Source: Micromonospora qiuiae
Lineage (GTDB): Bacteria; Actinomycetota; Actinomycetes; Mycobacteriales; Micromonosporaceae
Assembly (NCBI RefSeq): GCF_016863555.1
Contig: NZ_BOPC01000034.1
Location: 1 to 64,000, forward strand
Reading direction: 5' to 3'
Length of the DNA: 64,000 bases
Of this stretch, positions 43,403-51,384 are shown piece by piece. Both the position numbers and the translations under genes were made by a program. A model generated the notes under the pieces. It was not told the DNA's origin. It did not search any database and saw nothing but the letters and a program-made list of their open reading frames with translations. Position 1 is the stretch's first letter. Every line of letters begins with the position of its first letter.

Positions 43403-44203
43403 ATGCCTGATGTACCGAACCCCGTGGCGGCCTTCATCGTTCGCGAGATCCGTCGTGGCCGAGGGGCAGCAGGCATGACGCAGGAGGCCTTTGGTCGTGG
43501 CGCGGGTTTTAGCGCGTCCCATGTCAGCGCCGTTGAAGGCGGCACTCGGGCATTGACGGTGGACTTCATCCGAGGAGCCGACCGCGCGCTGAGCAACGGT
43601 GGACTGTTCGAGCGCCTAGCAGGAGAACTTGGCACCCCATCCTGGTTTCTGCCCTGGCTCGACGCTGAACGCGGAGCGACACAGCTTCGCTATTTCGAGC
43701 CGAACCTGATTCCGGGGCTGTTGCAGAGTGAGGCGTACGCTCGCGCCGTACTACGGCTTGACCCCTGCCTCACCGATGAAGAAGTAGACCGCCGGGTCGC
43801 CAGTAGACTTGAACGGCAAGCCATCCTCACGCGTGAGTCCCCGCCTCGACTCGTGGTCGTCGTTGACGAAGGTGCGATTCGTCGAGTTGGTGACGAGGCC
43901 GAGAAGCTGATGGCCGAGCAGTTGTGCCACGTTTTAGCATGCGCAGAGCGACCCAACATCAGAATTCACGTCATCCCGGCGGACGCTGGCCTCCATGCCG
44001 GGCTGTCCGGCCCGCTGTCGTTGGCGCACATGCCAGATGGGAGCTGGATAGGACACCTTGAAAGCCAGCTAGGCGGCGATGTCGTGGACCGGCCAGCCGA
44101 TCTGGATACGCTCTTCGAGCGATGGGAGAGCGTCCGGACCGAGGCCCTGCCCTGGAAGCAGTCTCTAGACCTGATCAAGGAAGTGGCGAACCAATGGACT
44201 TGA
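43403..44203 (+). CDS. XRE regulator with DUF5753 (Scr1 family)
   Basis: A 266-residue regulator. The N-terminal helix-turn-helix includes REIRRGRGAAGMTQEAFGRG and FSASHVSAVEGGTRALTVDF. The DUF5753 domain follows (RYFEPNLIPGLLQSEAYARA, LTRESPPRLVVVVDEGAI, IHVIPADAGLHAGLSGP). Paired with a DUF397 gene that overlaps its end, this matches the Streptomyces Scr1/Scr2 locus type that controls development or secondary metabolism. The ATG is at 43403. Confidence 0.88.
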   Translation: MPDVPNPVAAFIVREIRRGRGAAGMTQEAFGRGAGFSASHVSAVEGGTRALTVDFIRGADRALSNGGLFERLAGELGTPSWFLPWLDAERGATQLRYFEPNLIPGLLQSEAYARAVLRLDPCLTDEEVDRRVASRLERQAILTRESPPRLVVVVDEGAIRRVGDEAEKLMAEQLCHVLACAERPNIRIHVIPADAGLHAGLSGPLSLAHMPDGSWIGHLESQLGGDVVDRPADLDTLFERWESVRTEALPWKQSLDLIKEVANQWT

Positions 44204-44385
44204 ACGGCGCGCAGTGGCGGAAGGCCACCCGTAGCGGTACCAGCGGCGGCAACTGTGTCGAGGTTGCCGACAACCTTCCCGGCGTGGTCCTCGTCCGGGA
44301 CACGAAGGACCGCGACGGCGGAACCCTGACCTTCGATCCGATGGCATGGAAGGCGTTCGTCGCCCAGGTCGCCGAGCGGGCCTGA
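44194..44385 (+). CDS. DUF397 small protein
   Basis: A 63-residue DUF397 protein (WRKATRSGTSGGNCVEVAD then VVLVRDTKDRDGGTLTFDP and WKAFVAQV). The ATG at 44194 overlaps the XRE stop by ten bases. It is the usual partner of Scr1-type regulators and may act on the regulator. GATC-free. Confidence 0.9.
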   Translation: MDLNGAQWRKATRSGTSGGNCVEVADNLPGVVLVRDTKDRDGGTLTFDPMAWKAFVAQVAERA

Positions 44386-44398
44386 CCGAGACGCGCGG

Positions 44399-44430
44399 GA
44401 GCGCCCGTCCCCATGCCGGGGCGGGCGCTC
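44399..44430 (+). terminator. Intrinsic terminator after DUF397
   Basis: A stem of thirteen pairs with one bulged t (gagcgcccg with cgggcgctc, then cccc with gggg) closes an atgcc loop, followed by tgtctatct. It ends the XRE-DUF397 operon. Confidence 0.82.
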
Positions 44431-44491
44431 TGTCTATCTCGGCCCTCCATCACTGCCGCCCACCCCCTTGGCCGGATCACCCCAGCCGGCA

Positions 44492-44537
44492 ATCTTGGAC
44501 GCTCGCTGCCCCCAGAGGGGCCTTCCGAGTCCAAGAT
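44492..44537. repeat. GATC-type hairpin element
   Basis: A 9-bp perfect stem (atcttggac at 44492-44500, complement 44529-44537) with a smaller inner pairing between cccc and gggg. Part of a family of similar hairpins in this window. Confidence 0.7.
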
Positions 44538-44699
44538 CTACTGAAGTGGGGGTGATCTTTCGGGTGTATCGGGCGAAGTGGTTCGGTCTGTCGGTCAGAT
44601 GTGCTCGCCAGGTCGACCGGGGACAGCCTGGGCTGGCCGTCGCACGCCCTGCCAGCCCACCGCCCGAGGTCAGCGGTTGCCGGTGTCCTCCGGCCCCGT

Positions 44700-44751
44700 C
44701 AGATCTTGGTGCGTTAGCGCCCTCCTGGGGGCGCTTTCGGACCAAGATCTG
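44700..44751. repeat. GATC-type hairpin element
   Basis: An 11-bp perfect stem (cagatcttggt at 44700-44710, complement 44741-44751) with a second internal stem (agcgccc/gggcgct). Very close in form to the element 200 bases earlier. Confidence 0.8.
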
Positions 44752-44857
44752 CTGCTCTCGAGATGCGGGCAGCGAGCGGGGGGCAGCGAGCAGGGGCGGG
44801 GAGTGGGGGCGGGGGCGGGGAGTGGGGGCGGGGCGGCAGTAGGCTGGCGGGTCGGGG

Positions 44858-45943
44858 GTGGTGCGGGTGCGGTACGCGGGTGCGGCGGCCAATGCAGCGG
44901 GACTGGTGGCCGGGTACGCGCTGGACGCGGTGCTCGGTGACCCGCGTCGTGGGCATCCGGTTGCCGGGTTCGGTCGTGCCGCTGCCGCCCTGGAACGCCG
45001 TCTCTACCGGCCCGATCGGCTCTCCGGGGCCGCCTTCACCGTGCTCGCCGTCGGTGGGCCGGTGCTGGTCGGGGCTGCTGCCGCGTTCGGCACCCGGCGT
45101 CGGCCGGTGGCTCGGGCGGTGCTGGTCGCGGCCGGCACCTGGGCGGTGCTCGGTGGACGTAGTCTGCGCCGCGAGGCGGAAACGATGGGCCGGGCGCTGC
45201 GCGCCGGTGACGTGCCGGCCGCTCGGCAGCGGCTCGGGAATCTCTGCGGGCGGGACCCGTCGGCCCTGGACGAGCCCGAACTGGCCCGGGCGACCGTCGA
45301 GTCGGTCGCGGAGAACACCTCCGATGCCGTGGTCGCCCCGCTGGTCTGGGGTGCGGTCGCCGGGCTGCCTGGTCTGCTCGGCTATCGCGCGGCGAACACG
45401 CTCGACGCGATGATCGGTCATCGGTCGGCCCGCTACGCCCGCTTCGGCACGCCGGCTGCCCGCCTGGACGACCTGCTCAACCTGGTGCCGGCGCGACTGA
45501 CCGGCCTTCTGATCGTGGCCCTGGCGCCGGTCGTGCACGGCGACCGGGAGCGGGCCTGGCAGATCTGGCAGCGGGATCGGGCCGATCATCCCAGCCCCAA
45601 CGCCGGGCAGTGCGAGGCGGCGATGGCGGGAGCCCTGGGCGTACGGCTGGGTGGGCGCAACGTCTACTTCGGCCGCTCGGAGGTGCGCCCGTTCCTCGGC
45701 GACGGCCCCCGTCCGGAGGCGCGCCACCTGAAACGGGCGGCCCGGCTCTCCGGGGCGGTCGGGCTGGCCGCGCTCGGGCTCGCCGCGGCGTACCCCCTGA
45801 CCGTCGGCCGCCTGGCCGGCGCCCTCACCCAACGGACCGCTGGAACCCTCACCCGCCGGGCCGCTGGGACCCTCACCCGCCGGGCGGCTGGCGCCCTCAC
45901 CCGCCGCGCCGCCCGGGCCGCTGCCGATCGGGCAGGGCGCTGA
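44858..45943 (+). CDS. cbiB: Adenosylcobinamide-phosphate synthase CbiB/CobD
   Basis: A 361-residue membrane enzyme that attaches the aminopropanol (phosphate) arm to adenosylcobyric acid. Characteristic segments are [34 protein letters not shown], and [20 protein letters not shown] near residue 190. Several hydrophobic helices are present. The C-terminus bears an eight-residue tandem repeat (TLTRRAAG type) encoded by four 24-bp units at 45821-45916, unlike the rest of the family. GTG at 44858 is chosen; its stop is two bases before cobQ. Confidence 0.9.
   Translation: MVRVRYAGAAANAAGLVAGYALDAVLGDPRRGHPVAGFGRAAAALERRLYRPDRLSGAAFTVLAVGGPVLVGAAAAFGTRRRPVARAVLVAAGTWAVLGGRSLRREAETMGRALRAGDVPAARQRLGNLCGRDPSALDEPELARATVESVAENTSDAVVAPLVWGAVAGLPGLLGYRAANTLDAMIGHRSARYARFGTPAARLDDLLNLVPARLTGLLIVALAPVVHGDRERAWQIWQRDRADHPSPNAGQCEAAMAGALGVRLGGRNVYFGRSEVRPFLGDGPRPEARHLKRAARLSGAVGLAALGLAAAYPLTVGRLAGALTQRTAGTLTRRAAGTLTRRAAGALTRRAARAAADRAGR
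45821..45916 (+). repeat. 24-bp tandem repeat inside cbiB
   Basis: Four units of 24 bases (45821-45844, 45845-45868, 45869-45892, 45893-45916) with a consensus of cctcacccgccgggccgctg. They keep the reading frame and encode [24 protein letters not shown] and ALTRRAAR, a basic C-terminal tail. Confidence 0.88.
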
Positions 45944-45945
45944 CG

Positions 45946-47487
45946 GTGAGCGGGGGGCTGCTGGTCGCCGGGACCACCTCGGATGCCGGCAAGAGCGTGC
46001 TCACCGCCGGCATCTGCCGTTGGCTGCATCGCCAGGGTGTCAAGGTGGCGCCGTTCAAGGCGCAGAACATGTCCAACAACTCCGCCGTCGTCCTCGGGCC
46101 CGACGGCCGGGGCGGGGAGATCGGCCGGGCCCAGGCGATGCAGGCGGCGGCCTGCGGAATCGCCCCGGACCTGCGGTTCAATCCGGTGCTGCTGAAGCCG
46201 GGCAGCGACCTGTCCAGCCAGGTGGTGTTGCTGGGCGAGGCGGTCGACACCATCACCGCCGACACGTTCCGGTCGCTGCGACCCCGGCTGGCCGAGACGG
46301 CGTACGCCGCGTTAGCGGAGCTGCGGGAAGCGTACGATGTGGTGATCTGTGAGGGTGCCGGCAGCCCCGCGGAGATCAACCTGCGCGACGGCGACTACGT
46401 GAACATGGGCCTGGCCCGGCAGGCCCGGCTGCCCACCATCGTGGTGGGCGACATCGACCGGGGTGGGGTGTTCGCCGCCATGTTCGGCACCCTGGCCCTG
46501 CTCAACCCGGCCGACCAGGCGCTGCTCGCCGGCTTCGTGGTCAACAAGTTCCGGGGCGACCGTGGCCTGCTCGCCCCCGGGCTGGAGATGCTGCGTCAGC
46601 TCACCGGGCGACCGACGTACGGCGTGCTGCCCTGGGCGCTGGACCTGTGGCTGGACGCGGAGGACTCGCTCGCCTACGGGCGGGTGCTCGGCCGCCCGGC
46701 CGCCCCGCACGGCACCGAGTGGCTGGACGTGGCCGTGATCCGGCTGCCGCGGATCAGCAACGCCACCGACGTCGAGGCCCTCGCGACCGAGCCCGGGGTG
46801 CGGGTGCGGCTCACCGTCGAGCCGGCCGAGTTGGCCGCCGCCGACCTGGTGGTGCTGCCCGGCTCCAAGTCGACCGTGGCCGACCTGACCTGGCTGCGCG
46901 AGACCGGCCTGGCCGACGCGGTCGCCGCACACGCGGCGGCGGGCCGGCCGCTGCTGGGCATCTGCGGCGGCTTCCAGATGCTGGCCCGTGCCATCCACGA
47001 TCCGGTGGAGAGCGGGCAGGGCAGCGTTCCCGGCCTCGGCCTGCTCCCCATCGAGATCACCTTCGACCCGCGAAAAACCGTCCGGCCCTCGGTGGGCAGC
47101 GCCGCCGGCGATCTTCCGGTCCGCGGTTACGAGATCCACCACGGGTACGTCTCGGCCGCCGACCCGGAGTTGTCCCCGCTGCTGCACGAGGTCGGCGGTG
47201 CCGTAGAGGGCGCGATCCACGGCGTGGTGCACGGCACCCACTGGCACGGCACCTTCGAGTCCGACGAGTTCCGCCGCTGGTTCCTGACCCGGGTGGCCCG
47301 CCTCGCGGGGCGTACCGGATTCCGGGTCGCGCCGGGCAACTCGTTCGCCGCCGCCCGCGAAGGCACCCTCGACCTGCTCGGTGATCTGGTCGAGGAACAC
47401 CTGGACACGACGGCGCTGTGGCGGCTGATCGAGTCCGGACCCCCCGCCGACCTGCCGTTCGTCCCACCCGGCGTCCCACCACGTTGA
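45946..47487 (+). CDS. cobQ: Cobyric acid synthase
   Basis: A 513-residue amidotransferase that converts adenosylcobyrinic acid a,c-diamide to cobyric acid with glutamine and ATP. Walker A-like [19 protein letters not shown] opens the synthetase half and AQNMSNNS follows. The glutaminase half has catalytic Cys in [11 protein letters not shown] and His in YEIHHGYVS and [10 protein letters not shown]. The GTG at 45946 is two bases after cbiB. Both halves look intact. Confidence 0.94.
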   Translation: MSGGLLVAGTTSDAGKSVLTAGICRWLHRQGVKVAPFKAQNMSNNSAVVLGPDGRGGEIGRAQAMQAAACGIAPDLRFNPVLLKPGSDLSSQVVLLGEAVDTITADTFRSLRPRLAETAYAALAELREAYDVVICEGAGSPAEINLRDGDYVNMGLARQARLPTIVVGDIDRGGVFAAMFGTLALLNPADQALLAGFVVNKFRGDRGLLAPGLEMLRQLTGRPTYGVLPWALDLWLDAEDSLAYGRVLGRPAAPHGTEWLDVAVIRLPRISNATDVEALATEPGVRVRLTVEPAELAAADLVVLPGSKSTVADLTWLRETGLADAVAAHAAAGRPLLGICGGFQMLARAIHDPVESGQGSVPGLGLLPIEITFDPRKTVRPSVGSAAGDLPVRGYEIHHGYVSAADPELSPLLHEVGGAVEGAIHGVVHGTHWHGTFESDEFRRWFLTRVARLAGRTGFRVAPGNSFAAAREGTLDLLGDLVEEHLDTTALWRLIESGPPADLPFVPPGVPPR

Positions 47488-47501
47488 GCCCGCCCGTCGG
47501 G

Positions 47502-47903
47502 TCAGTAGCGGACGTCCGCCGGCTGATCGGAGAAGGGCAGGCCAGCCGAGCGCCAGGCGTCCACCCCGCCGATCATGTCGGTGGCGCGGTGCAGGCCGAG
47601 GGCGCGCAGGCTCGCCGCGGCAAGGCTGGAGCTGTAGCCCTGGCGGCACACCACCACGATCTCGATGTCGTACCCGGTGGCCTCGGGGATGCGCCAGTCG
47701 CTGGCCGGGTCGAGCCGCCACTCCAGCACGGTCCGGTCGATCACGATGACGCCGGGCAACTCGCCCTGCTCCCGGCGCTGCGCGTCGGTGCGGGTGTCGA
47801 TCACCAGTGCACCCCGGCCGGCGGCCTGCACCGTCTCCTGCGGGGACAACCGGGTCATGCCCGCGCGGGCCTGTTCCAGCAACGCCTCGACGCCGGGACT
47901 CAT
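47502..47903 (-). CDS. Rhodanese-like domain protein
   Basis: A 133-residue single-domain sulfurtransferase. The active loop is VVCRQGYSSSLAAASLRALG with catalytic Cys; the terminal IGGVDAWRSAGLPF matches the family. The CH2-type segment is VIDTRTDAQRREQGELPGVI. The ATG at 47903 starts it. It points toward cobQ and stands alone. Confidence 0.88.
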   Translation of the reverse strand: MSPGVEALLEQARAGMTRLSPQETVQAAGRGALVIDTRTDAQRREQGELPGVIVIDRTVLEWRLDPASDWRIPEATGYDIEIVVVCRQGYSSSLAAASLRALGLHRATDMIGGVDAWRSAGLPFSDQPADVRY

Positions 47904-47990
47904 CACGGAATGGGACACGGCACGATCATGCCCGCCCGCCCTCCGAATTGCGCTCCGAAGCGGCGCGGGACAACCCGATCGGTAACGTCG

Positions 47991-48635
47991 GTGCCCGTGG
48001 TGGTGGCGGTCTTCGAGGCGTACGCCGGATTGGCGCGTCGGGTGCTGGCCCGGCCGGCACGGCTGGGGCGTACGCGGTTGGTGGCGGTCGACGGGCCCAG
48101 CGGCGCGGGCAAGACCGTTTTCGCCGCGCGCCTGGCCGACGCCCTCGCCCGCCTCGGCGGCGACCGGCCGCCGGTGGTGAACACCGACGACCTGCTCGAC
48201 GGGTGGGACGACCAGTTCACCTTCTGGCCCCGGCTGGAGGAGTCGGTGCTGGCGCCGGTACGCGCCGGGCGGGCCGGGGCTTACCACCGGTACAGCTGGG
48301 TACGTCGCCGTTTCCTGCCCTGTCCGGTGCCGGTGCCGGCCGCGCCGGTGCTGATCCTGGAGGGGGTCAGCGTGGCCCGCGCCGCAGCCGACCCCGAGCT
48401 GTCCCTGGCGGTCTTCGTCACCGCCCCGGCAGCGCTGCGGCTTGACCGGGCGGTGGCGCGTGACGGCCCGGCGATCCTGCCGGAGCTACGCCGCTGGCAC
48501 GACGGCGAACGGGCCCACTTCGCCGCCGACCAGACCGAGGCCCGCGCCGACCTGATCGTCGACGGCGCTCCCACGCTGCCCCACGACACCGCCCGCTACT
48601 ACCTGCGCCTCTCCTGCCATCCCCGGCCGGCTTGA
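47991..48635 (+). CDS. Uridine-kinase-like P-loop protein
   Basis: A 214-residue NTPase with Walker A VDGPSGAGKTVFAARLA near residue 33, a substrate-type acidic patch VVNTDDLLDGWDDQ, and the Walker B-like VLILEGVSVARA. It resembles the uridine kinase/phosphoribulokinase superfamily in actinobacteria but its substrate is not established. The start GTG at 47991 lies in an array of GTG codons; 47997 or 48000 are also possible. Confidence 0.75.
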   Translation: MPVVVAVFEAYAGLARRVLARPARLGRTRLVAVDGPSGAGKTVFAARLADALARLGGDRPPVVNTDDLLDGWDDQFTFWPRLEESVLAPVRAGRAGAYHRYSWVRRRFLPCPVPVPAAPVLILEGVSVARAAADPELSLAVFVTAPAALRLDRAVARDGPAILPELRRWHDGERAHFAADQTEARADLIVDGAPTLPHDTARYYLRLSCHPRPA

Positions 48636-48698
48636 AAGCCCCGGCGGTGGCGGCCGGGCTGCCAACCCGGAGGTACCACCCGGTACGACCGGCATACG

Positions 48699-50069
48699 AT
48701 GCCGGGCATGACCACACCGATCATGACCGAGGCCGAGCTGCGGGCCGCCGTCGCACGGGAGCTGCCCGGCGTCCGGGCCGACCTGGAGCGGCTCGTCCGT
48801 ATTCCCGGCATCGCCTTTGACGGTTTCGATCACGCGCACGTGGAACGGTCCGCCGAGGCGGTGGCCGAGCTGCTGCGCGGCTGCGGGCTCGACGTGCAGA
48901 TCGTGCGGGCCGGTGGACAGCCGGCGGTGATCGGCCGGAAGGCGGCGCCGCCCGGGGCACCGACGGTCATGCTCTACGCCCATCACGACGTGCAGCCGGT
49001 CGGAGATCGGACGCTGTGGGACTCCGACCCGTTCGAGCCGGTCGAGCGGGATGGTCGGCTCTACGGTCGGGGAGCCGCCGACGACAAGGCCGGCATCATG
49101 GCGCACGTCGCGGCGCTGCGCGCGTTCGGCGACCAACTGCCGGTCGGCGTGGTGGTGTTCGTCGAGGGCGAGGAGGAGTACGGCTCCGACTCGCTGGAGC
49201 GGCTGCTCGCCGAGCACCGGGAGGCGATCGCCTCGGACGTCATCGTGATCGCCGACTCGGCCAACTGGGACGTCGGCGTACCGGCGCTGACCACGTCGCT
49301 GCGCGGCATCGTCAACTGCTTCGTCGAGGTGCGCACCCTGGACCACGCGGTGCACAGCGGCATGTTCGGCGGTCCGGTGCCCGACGCGCTCATCACCCTG
49401 GTCCGGCTGCTCGCCACGCTGCACGACGACGCGGGGAACGTCGCGGTGGCGGGGCTGGTCAGCCGGGAGACCGCCGAGGTCGACTACCCCGAGTCCCGGT
49501 TCCGCGCCGAGGCCGGGCTGGCCCCGGGCACACGGCTGATCGGCACCGGCCGGATCACCGACCGGCTCTGGACCAAGCCGGCGCTGGCGGTGCTCGGCAT
49601 CGACGCCCCAACCACGGCGGAGGCAGCGAACGCCCTGGTCCCGGCGGCCAAGGCCAAGCTGAGCGTACGACTGGCGCCGGGCGACGACCCGACCCGGGCG
49701 TACGCGGCGCTGCGCGAGCACCTGGAGCGGCACGTCCCGTGGGGCGCGGAGGTGAGCGTCACCTTCGAGCATGACGGCGCTCCGTGCGTCATCGACGCGA
49801 CCGGGCCGATGTTCGACGCGGCCCGGTCGGCCTTCCGCACCGCCTGGGACGGCACCGACCCGGTGGACATCGGCGTCGGTGGGTCCATTCCGTTCATCGC
49901 CACGTTCCAGGAGATGTTCCCCCGGGCGGCGATCCTGGTGACCGGTGTGGAGGACCCGCACGCCCGGGCGCACGGGCCGAACGAGAGCCTGCATCTGGGC
50001 GAGTTCGCCAAGGTCTGCCTGGCCGAGGCGCTGCTGCTGGCGAAGGTGGCCGAGGTGGGGCGTGGCTGA
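48699..50069 (+). CDS. M20 family dipeptidase
   Basis: A 456-residue zinc exopeptidase. Metal residues appear as the His in YAHHDVQPVG, Asp in GRGAADDKAGIMAH, and the paired acids in EGEEEYGSDSLERL; the dimerisation lid contains TLDHAVHSGMFGG. Peptides such as dipeptides or N-acyl amino acids are likely substrates, inside the cell. ATG at 48699 is used; a downstream ATG at 48708 is possible. Confidence 0.9.
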   Translation: MPGMTTPIMTEAELRAAVARELPGVRADLERLVRIPGIAFDGFDHAHVERSAEAVAELLRGCGLDVQIVRAGGQPAVIGRKAAPPGAPTVMLYAHHDVQPVGDRTLWDSDPFEPVERDGRLYGRGAADDKAGIMAHVAALRAFGDQLPVGVVVFVEGEEEYGSDSLERLLAEHREAIASDVIVIADSANWDVGVPALTTSLRGIVNCFVEVRTLDHAVHSGMFGGPVPDALITLVRLLATLHDDAGNVAVAGLVSRETAEVDYPESRFRAEAGLAPGTRLIGTGRITDRLWTKPALAVLGIDAPTTAEAANALVPAAKAKLSVRLAPGDDPTRAYAALREHLERHVPWGAEVSVTFEHDGAPCVIDATGPMFDAARSAFRTAWDGTDPVDIGVGGSIPFIATFQEMFPRAAILVTGVEDPHARAHGPNESLHLGEFAKVCLAEALLLAKVAEVGRG

Positions 50070-50119
50070 GCTGGCGGTTTTCGGCGTGTCGGGCGGAAGC
50101 CTGTTGTAGCCTCTCGAAC

Positions 50120-50326
50120 ATGCGTACGAATGAGGTGATGGCCCGCCTGCAGGCCGCCGTCAGTGCACTGGGGGACGTCGATGTCTCCGCGTGGCCCGAG
50201 GACACGCTCAAGGAACAGCTCGGTGAGCTGTCCGCCGCCCTGGTCGCCCTGGACACGTCGCTGTCCCGCATCGCCGAGGAGGTTCGTGCCCGCGGCCTGC
50301 GCGTCGAGGAACCGGTGCCGGCCTGA
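50120..50326 (+). CDS. Small DUF222-like hypothetical protein
   Basis: A 68-residue helical product starting at ATG 50120: NEVMARLQAAVSALGDVDVS, then KEQLGELSAALVALDTSLSR. It looks like the first helices of DUF222 HNH-endonuclease-type proteins of actinobacteria, but the rest of the domain is absent and the frame ends PVPA. It could be a remnant or a short standalone protein. A GGCCCC repeat begins 25 bases after it. Confidence 0.45.
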   Translation: MRTNEVMARLQAAVSALGDVDVSAWPEDTLKEQLGELSAALVALDTSLSRIAEEVRARGLRVEEPVPA

Positions 50327-50351
50327 CTCCCGTCCCAGACCCCGGCCGGAT

Positions 50352-50403
50352 GTTAAAAGGGGCCCCCTCCTATACACGAGGCGTTAAGAGGGGGCCCTTC
50401 CTT
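50352..50403 (-). repeat. Dimeric GGCCCC repeat element, copy 4
   Basis: gttaaaaggggccccctcc (50352-50370) and gttaagagggggcccttcc (50383 on) joined by tatacacgaggc. The match to the copy at 1665-1715 extends past the element into the last two codons of the adjacent gene: gaggtgtaaggaagggcccc is shared. It supplies the stop of the SURF1 gene. Confidence 0.85.
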
Positions 50404-51202
50404 ACACCTCGGCGGCGCGGTCGCGGGGGCGGTCGTCGGTCACGCCGGCCAGGCGGCGGGCCTCCCGGCGGGCGACCCAGCCGTAGCCGAAGAGGGTCAT
50501 CACGGCGAAGATCCACCACTGTACGACGTAGCCGAGGTTCTGCCAGTTGTTGGCGTGCCCGACCGGCACCGCCTTGAAGACCGGGTCGGCGGCCGGGGTC
50601 TGTTCGTCGAGCAGCAGGTAGGCGCCGTGCACCGGGTACGGCAGTTCCCGGGCGAGGTGGTCAAGGGCGATGCGACGGGTCTCCAACCGGCCGTCGCGCC
50701 GGGTCACCCTGCCGGCGCCGCTCTCGCTCACGTGCACCCGCCCCTCGACGGTCACCTCGCCCGCCGGTGCCACCGGCACCTCCGGCTGCGCCGTCGCCCC
50801 GCCGGGTGCGGGCGGAATCCAGCCCCGGTTCACCAGCACGGCGGTGCCGTCGGCCAGCACCAGCGGGGTGACCACCTCGAAGCCGACGTTCCTGTCGACC
50901 GTGCGACCCCGGACCAAAACGACGTGGTCGCTGTCGTACCGGCCGGTCACGGTGACCCGGGTGAAGGTCCGCTCCTCGGCCGGTGGCGGACCGACCGTGC
51001 CGGGCCCGGCGGCCGGCGCGGGCAACGCGTCGCGCAGCGGCACCGGCGCCATCCGCAGGCCCGCGTCGATGCGTTCGTTGACCGCCGTACGACCGTGGTA
51101 GCGGTCCAGCTGCCAGTTGCCGAGCAGCACCATGACCGTGGCGGCGACCAGGGTCAGCGCGAGGATGCCCAGCCAGCGTGGCGTCAGCAGGAACCGGTAC
51201 AC
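50402..51202 (-). CDS. SURF1 family protein
   Basis: A 266-residue membrane protein of cytochrome c oxidase assembly. Two transmembrane segments flank the family: N-terminal WLGILALTLVAATVMVLLGN followed by WQLDRYHGRTAVNERID, and C-terminal QNLGYVVQWWIFAVMTLFGY. The middle contains VVLVRGRTVDRNVGFEVVTP and LVNRGWIPP, as in SURF1. The GTG at 51202 is used rather than the extended frame from 51334. The TAA stop coincides with the repeat element. Confidence 0.9.
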   Translation of the reverse strand: MYRFLLTPRWLGILALTLVAATVMVLLGNWQLDRYHGRTAVNERIDAGLRMAPVPLRDALPAPAAGPGTVGPPPAEERTFTRVTVTGRYDSDHVVLVRGRTVDRNVGFEVVTPLVLADGTAVLVNRGWIPPAPGGATAQPEVPVAPAGEVTVEGRVHVSESGAGRVTRRDGRLETRRIALDHLARELPYPVHGAYLLLDEQTPAADPVFKAVPVGHANNWQNLGYVVQWWIFAVMTLFGYGWVARREARRLAGVTDDRPRDRAAEV

Positions 51203-51258
51203 ACCTGCGAGGTTACCGCTGTGGCCGTCGCCACGCCGATCGGGCGGCCGCGCGCCGG

Positions 51259-51302
51259 TGTGGGAGGGGGACCGGGCGGCTGTGGGAGGGGGACCGGGCG
51301 GC
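51259..51302. repeat. 22-bp exact tandem duplication
   Basis: tgtgggagggggaccgggcg with gc occurs twice without a mismatch (51259-51280, 51281-51302). It lies in the promoter region between SURF1 and the cbiA-like gene. It may be a recent duplication. Confidence 0.9.
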
Positions 51303-51384
51303 GCGACCGCATCGCGAGGGTCGGCTATCGTCACGCGGGCGGAGCGCGCCGACGGTCGGCACGCCGTCCGCTCGCGAGGAGTCG

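Larger units (their letters stand above)
44431..44857. other. Intergenic stretch with two hairpin elements
   Basis: 427 bases between the XRE operon and cbiB. It contains the GATC-type hairpins at 44492-44537 and 44700-44751 and low-complexity gggg/gcggg runs at 44770-44840. No gene, tRNA or cobalamin riboswitch core is apparent, although cobalamin genes follow. Confidence 0.5.

Noticed and set aside
44386..44857. A cobalamin riboswitch before cbiB
   Set aside because: No B12-box core is seen; the region holds simple hairpins and G-rich runs.
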